Shown: positions 5,432-7,775 of the stretch, piece by piece
Position numbering within the stretch: the stretch's first letter is position 1
How the letters are laid out: every line of letters starts with the position of its first letter
NCBI RefSeq assembly: GCF_001594145.1
Contig: NZ_LVCF01000012.1
Span: forward strand, 1 to 7,775
Origin: Branchiibius sp. NY16-3462-2
GTDB lineage: Bacteria; Actinomycetota; Actinomycetes; Actinomycetales; Dermatophilaceae
Length of the DNA stretch: 7,775 nt
Direction: 5' to 3'
Translations under genes and position numbers: made by a program
The notes under the pieces: generated by a model
The model's database searches: none
What the model was told of the DNA's origin: nothing
The model's input: the letters and a program-made list of their open reading frames with translations, nothing else

Positions 5432-5453
5432 CGGGCGGATTGCGCCGGAGCGT

Positions 5454-5459
5454 TATCGT
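5454..5459 (+). promoter_or_regulatory. Probable -10 element (TATCGT) for the MBL-fold gene, leaderless
   Basis: TATCGT ends 6 bases before ATG 5466, which would place the transcription start at the ATG. No Shine-Dalgarno stands before this ATG, in keeping with a leaderless message. No good -35 is found at 17-18 bases. The element supports choosing ATG 5466 over ATG 5415. Confidence 0.45.
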
Positions 5460-5465
5460 CGCTGC

Positions 5466-6257
5466 ATGAGCGATGGAACACCGTGGCGGGGCGGTCCGGT
5501 CACTGACACCGTGGAGATCGTGCTGTGCAACAACCCCGGGCCGATGAGCCTGGACGGCACGAACACGTATCTGTTGTTCGGTTCACAGGACCGGGCCGTG
5601 GTCGTCGATCCCGGCCCGTACGACGAGGAGCACCTGGCCGCCGTCCGTGACGCCGCGGCGGCCCGGGGTGCGAGCGTCGCCCTCACGCTGCTCACCCATC
5701 ATCACGACGACCACGCCGGTGGGGTCGATCGCTGGGTTGAGATGACCGGCTCGCCGGTCCGCGGTGCCGGCCGGGGCGAGCCCTTCGCCCAGGGTGAGGT
5801 GCTGGACGAGCAGGACCTGGGGATCGTCGTACTCCTCACGCCCGGGCACACCAGTGACTCGGTGAGTTTCCTTGTGCCGCAGGAGAATCTGTTGCTCACC
5901 GGGGACACAGTGCTCGGTCGTGGCACGACCGTGGTCGCCTTCCCCGATGGCGACCTGGGCGACTATCTGGACTCTCTGGAGAGGTTACGTACGGCGATCG
6001 CCGGGCAGGGCGGGACCGTCGCCCTAGCGCCGGCGCACGGCCCGACGCATCCCGATGCGGATGCCGTCATCGCCTCCTACCAGCAGCATCGGCAGGAACG
6101 CCTCGACCAGGTGCGGGCAGCGCTGGGGCAGATCGACCCCCAGGACACCGACGCCGCGGATGCTGTCGTGAACACGGTGTACGCGGACGTGCCGGGGCAG
6201 GTGCGACCGGCGGCCTACGCCACGGTCCGCGCAACGCTGGACTATTTGAGCCGGTAA
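5466..6257 (+). CDS. LACTB2-like MBL-fold metallo-hydrolase
   Basis: A 263-residue metallo-beta-lactamase-fold hydrolase. Seen: the opening NNPGPMSLDGTNTYL (residues 22-36) typical of the LACTB2-like group, the metal motif HHHDDH at 78-83 (HxHxDH: His78, His80, Asp82, His83), then PGHTSDS with His128, TGD with Asp147, and PAHGP with His191, so all expected dinuclear zinc ligands are present. A C-terminal helical segment QHRQERLDQV follows, as in LACTB2. There is no signal peptide. Known: human LACTB2 is a single-strand endoribonuclease and others in the superfamily are thioesterase or glyoxalase-II-like, so the substrate is uncertain. ATG 5466 is chosen over the in-frame ATG 5415 because the added 17 residues do not resemble family sequence and a -10 hexamer lies just before 5466. 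In the mycobacterial version of the locus this gene (Rv3677c) directly follows RidA; here the Nudix and lysozyme genes separate them. It converges on the Crp gene with a 27-base gap. Confidence 0.9.
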   Translation: MSDGTPWRGGPVTDTVEIVLCNNPGPMSLDGTNTYLLFGSQDRAVVVDPGPYDEEHLAAVRDAAAARGASVALTLLTHHHDDHAGGVDRWVEMTGSPVRGAGRGEPFAQGEVLDEQDLGIVVLLTPGHTSDSVSFLVPQENLLLTGDTVLGRGTTVVAFPDGDLGDYLDSLERLRTAIAGQGGTVALAPAHGPTHPDADAVIASYQQHRQERLDQVRAALGQIDPQDTDAADAVVNTVYADVPGQVRPAAYATVRATLDYLSR

Positions 6258-6284
6258 CCCTGTCGGTCACCGCCGGGCGTAGGG

Positions 6285-6962
6285 TCAGCGCGCGCGGCGC
6301 TGCAGGCGCTCGGTGTCCAGCAGGGTCACGGCCCGGGCCTCGAGCTTGATCCAGCCGCGCGAGGTGAAGTCCGCCAGCGCCTTGTTGACCGTCTCGCGGG
6401 AGGCACCGACCAACTGGGCCAGCTCTTCCTGCGTCAGGTCGTGGGCGACCAGGATGCCGTCATCGACCGGCTTGCCGAACCGCTCCGAGAGGTCCAGCAG
6501 CGCCTTGGCGACGCGACCCGGGACATCGGTGAAGACCAGATCGCCGAGCGCTTCGTTGGTGCGGCGCAACCGGCGGGCGAGGGTCCCCAGCATGGTCATC
6601 GCGACCTCGGGCCGGGTGGACAGGAACGCCGTCATGTCCGGGTGAGCCAGGCCGACCAGTTCCACATCGGAGACCGCGGTGGCGGTCGCTGCGCGCGGAC
6701 CGGGGTCGAAGAGGCTGAGCTCACCGAGCATCTCACCGGTGCCGAGGATCGCCAGGAGGTTCTCGCGGCCGTCCGAGGAACGCCGGCCCAGCTTCACCTT
6801 GCCCTCGGTGATCACATAAAGCGAATCGCCCTGGTCACCCTCGTGGAAGAGCTCCCGACCGCGGGGCACCCGCGCGGGGGTCATCGACTCCAACAAAGCC
6901 TGGGCGTCATGGTCGTTGAGGGGTGCGAACAGGGCGGCCTTACGTACGGCTTCGATCTCCAC
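6285..6962 (-). CDS. crp: Crp/Fnr-family cAMP-type transcriptional regulator (Crp/GlxR)
   Basis: A 225-residue regulator similar to mycobacterial Crp (Rv3676) and corynebacterial GlxR. Seen: a cyclic-nucleotide-binding domain (about 8-125) with PRGRELFHEGDQGDSLYVI and phosphate-binding cassette GELSLFDPGPRAATA (80-94), the dimerisation helix with ARRLRRTNE (129-137), and a winged helix with DLTQEELAQLVG and recognition helix SRETVNKALADF (188-199). Arg189, Glu190 and Lys194 match the residues by which Crp proteins read TGTGA. The residue after cassette Arg90 is Ala91, where Crp proteins usually have Ser or Thr contacting the cAMP phosphate. The start is taken as GTG 6962, because it gives family length and the usual N-terminus (MEIEAVRKAALF). 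The frame stays open far upstream, but only as antisense of nth. A Crp-type palindrome lies 8 bases upstream of this start, suggesting autoregulation. The protein probably acts as a global cAMP-responsive dimer. Confidence 0.94.
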   Translation of the reverse strand: MEIEAVRKAALFAPLNDHDAQALLESMTPARVPRGRELFHEGDQGDSLYVITEGKVKLGRRSSDGRENLLAILGTGEMLGELSLFDPGPRAATATAVSDVELVGLAHPDMTAFLSTRPEVAMTMLGTLARRLRRTNEALGDLVFTDVPGRVAKALLDLSERFGKPVDDGILVAHDLTQEELAQLVGASRETVNKALADFTSRGWIKLEARAVTLLDTERLQRRAR

Positions 6963-6970
6963 AGGGTTAG

Positions 6971-6986
6971 TGTGCCATGCAACACA
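6971..6986. promoter_or_regulatory. Crp/GlxR-type operator between crp and nth
   Basis: TGTGCCATGCAACACA is a 16-bp inverted repeat whose outer TGTG and CACA are exact and whose spacing matches the Crp/GlxR consensus TGTGA-N6-TCACA; the inner A/T of each half-site is not conserved. It lies 8 bases upstream of the crp GTG and 36 bases upstream of the nth TTG, where bound protein would overlap the crp promoter. The matching regulator is the adjacent gene. Confidence 0.6.
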
Positions 6987-7008
6987 AGAACGCTTTCGCG
7001 GCCACACC

Positions 7009-7013
7009 GAGGA
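7009..7013 (+). promoter_or_regulatory. Shine-Dalgarno (GAGGA) that selects TTG 7023 for nth
   Basis: GAGGA ends 9 bases before TTG 7023. Alternative in-frame GTG codons at 6972 (inside the Crp-type site) and 7065 have no comparable signal, so TTG 7023 is preferred. Confidence 0.5.
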
Positions 7014-7022
7014 CGGCTCCAC

Positions 7023-7775
7023 TTGAAACGGCTGGACATCAGCGCCGAGACCCCGACCGGTCGGGTGCGCCGGGCCCGCAAGACCTATCGGGTGCTGCAC
7101 GAGGCCTATCCCTACGCGCATTGTGAGCTGGACTTCCAGAACCCCCTTCAACTGCTTGTCGCGACGGTGTTGTCCGCTCAGACCACCGACGTCGGGGTCA
7201 ACAAGGTGACGCCGGTGCTCTTCGCGCGCTACCCGGACGCAGCGGCGCTCGCCGGGGCCGACCGCACCGAGTTGGAGGAGATCCTGCGGCCGACCGGGTT
7301 CTACCGGGTCAAGGCGAATTCGGTGCAGACCCTGGCGCACGCGTTGCTGGAGAACTTCGGCGGTGAGGTCCCCGGCCGGTTGAAAGACCTGGTCACGCTG
7401 CCCGGCGTCGGCCGCAAGACCGCGAACGTCGTGCTCGGCAATGCCTTCGGCGTCCCCGGGATCACCGTCGACACCCACTTCGGGCGACTGGTGCGGCGGT
7501 TGGGCTGGACCGACGAGACCGATCCGGTGAAGGTCGAGAGCATCATCGGCGCGATGTTCCCGCGCAAGGACTGGACGATGCTCTCGCACGTGCTGATCTT
7601 CCACGGCCGCCGGCTGTGCCACGCCAAGAAACCCGCGTGCGGAGTCTGCCCGGTCGCCCAGTGGTGCCCGTCGTACGGCGAGGGCGAGCTTGATGCGACC
7701 AAGGCCCGCAAGCTGCTCAAGTTCGAACTCGCGCCAGGGGCCGCCGGTGCGCCGTCCGGGACGTTCGTCGGACTG
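7023..7775 (+). CDS. nth: Endonuclease III (DNA glycosylase/AP lyase), 3' end cut by window
   Basis: Base-excision repair enzyme that removes oxidised pyrimidines and cleaves the abasic site. 251 residues are visible with no stop before the right edge; known actinobacterial Nth proteins end at about this length, so only a short C-terminal tail should be missing. Seen: a helix-hairpin-helix LPGVGRKTANVVL at residues 126-138 with the catalytic Lys132, followed by ITVDTHFGRL holding the catalytic Asp150. The four cysteines of the [4Fe-4S] cluster are Cys199, Cys206, Cys209 and Cys215, in the C-x6-C-x2-C-x5-C spacing. ELDFQNPLQLLVATVLSAQTTD (split here as ELDFQNPLQ and LLVATVLSAQTTD, 35-56) is the usual N-terminal signature. 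The start is TTG 7023 with GAGGA upstream; GTG 7065 would shorten it by 14 residues. It is divergent from crp across 60 bases holding a Crp-type palindrome. Confidence 0.95.
   Translation, partial: MKRLDISAETPTGRVRRARKTYRVLHEAYPYAHCELDFQNPLQLLVATVLSAQTTDVGVNKVTPVLFARYPDAAALAGADRTELEEILRPTGFYRVKANSVQTLAHALLENFGGEVPGRLKDLVTLPGVGRKTANVVLGNAFGVPGITVDTHFGRLVRRLGWTDETDPVKVESIIGAMFPRKDWTMLSHVLIFHGRRLCHAKKPACGVCPVAQWCPSYGEGELDATKARKLLKFELAPGAAGAPSGTFVGL

Noticed and set aside
6240..6284. Possible terminator hairpin between the convergent MBL and crp genes
   Set aside because: Only scattered CGGT/ACCG pairings with mismatches and no run of T; not strong enough to annotate.
6963..7622. Open frame on the minus strand extending the Crp gene to about 445 codons
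   Set aside because: The extra 220 codons are exactly antisense to the well-supported endonuclease III gene, show no recognisable domain, and make the regulator twice the family length.

Overview
The window is gene-dense, GC-rich DNA with GTG and TTG starts alongside ATG, and its gene content points to an actinomycete. The strongest taxonomic clue is gene order. An ArsA/Get3-like ATPase pair, a 51-aa DUF4177-like protein, a RidA protein, an MBL-fold hydrolase, a Crp-family regulator and endonuclease III occur in the same relative order and orientation as I recall for Mycobacterium tuberculosis Rv3680-Rv3679 / Rv3678A-Rv3678c-Rv3677c / Rv3676 / Rv3674c. The extra genes (a DadA-like oxidoreductase, a Nudix hydrolase, a secreted GH25 muramidase) and the Crp sequence suggest a Micrococcales-type organism rather than a Mycobacterium; that placement is inference.

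Left part (1-1579, minus strand): two overlapping ArsA/Get3-type ATPase genes. The upstream one is complete (569-1579). The downstream one is cut by the left edge (1-569) and does not appear if only complete ORFs are considered. Their active-site motifs are complementary: one keeps the signature lysine, the other the switch-I Asp-Pro.

Middle part (1580-4501, plus strand): a 157-bp divergent intergenic region with a cluster of GCGTCG hexamers and palindromes, then a DadA-like FAD amino-acid dehydrogenase/oxidase, the 51-aa protein, RidA, and a Nudix hydrolase whose Nudix box is split by a long insertion as in Nudt19-type acyl-CoA diphosphatases. The last three genes are tightly packed (6-bp gap, then 11-bp overlap) and look like one operon. 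DadA-type enzymes make imino acids and RidA proteins hydrolyse imines/enamines, so this neighbourhood can be read as production plus detoxification of reactive imines.

Right part (4508-7775): a secreted GH25 lysozyme gene (minus) lies between the Nudix gene and a LACTB2-like MBL-fold hydrolase (plus). It is followed by a Crp/GlxR-type regulator (minus) and a divergent endonuclease III gene (plus) that runs off the right edge. A 16-bp Crp-type palindrome lies between the last two starts, so the regulator probably controls itself and perhaps nth. Three genes (the first ATPase, the DUF4177-like gene, the MBL gene) have a TANNNT hexamer 6-7 bases before the start codon and no well-placed Shine-Dalgarno, which suggests leaderless transcripts. 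No tRNA, rRNA, CRISPR array, insertion sequence or phage gene is visible.
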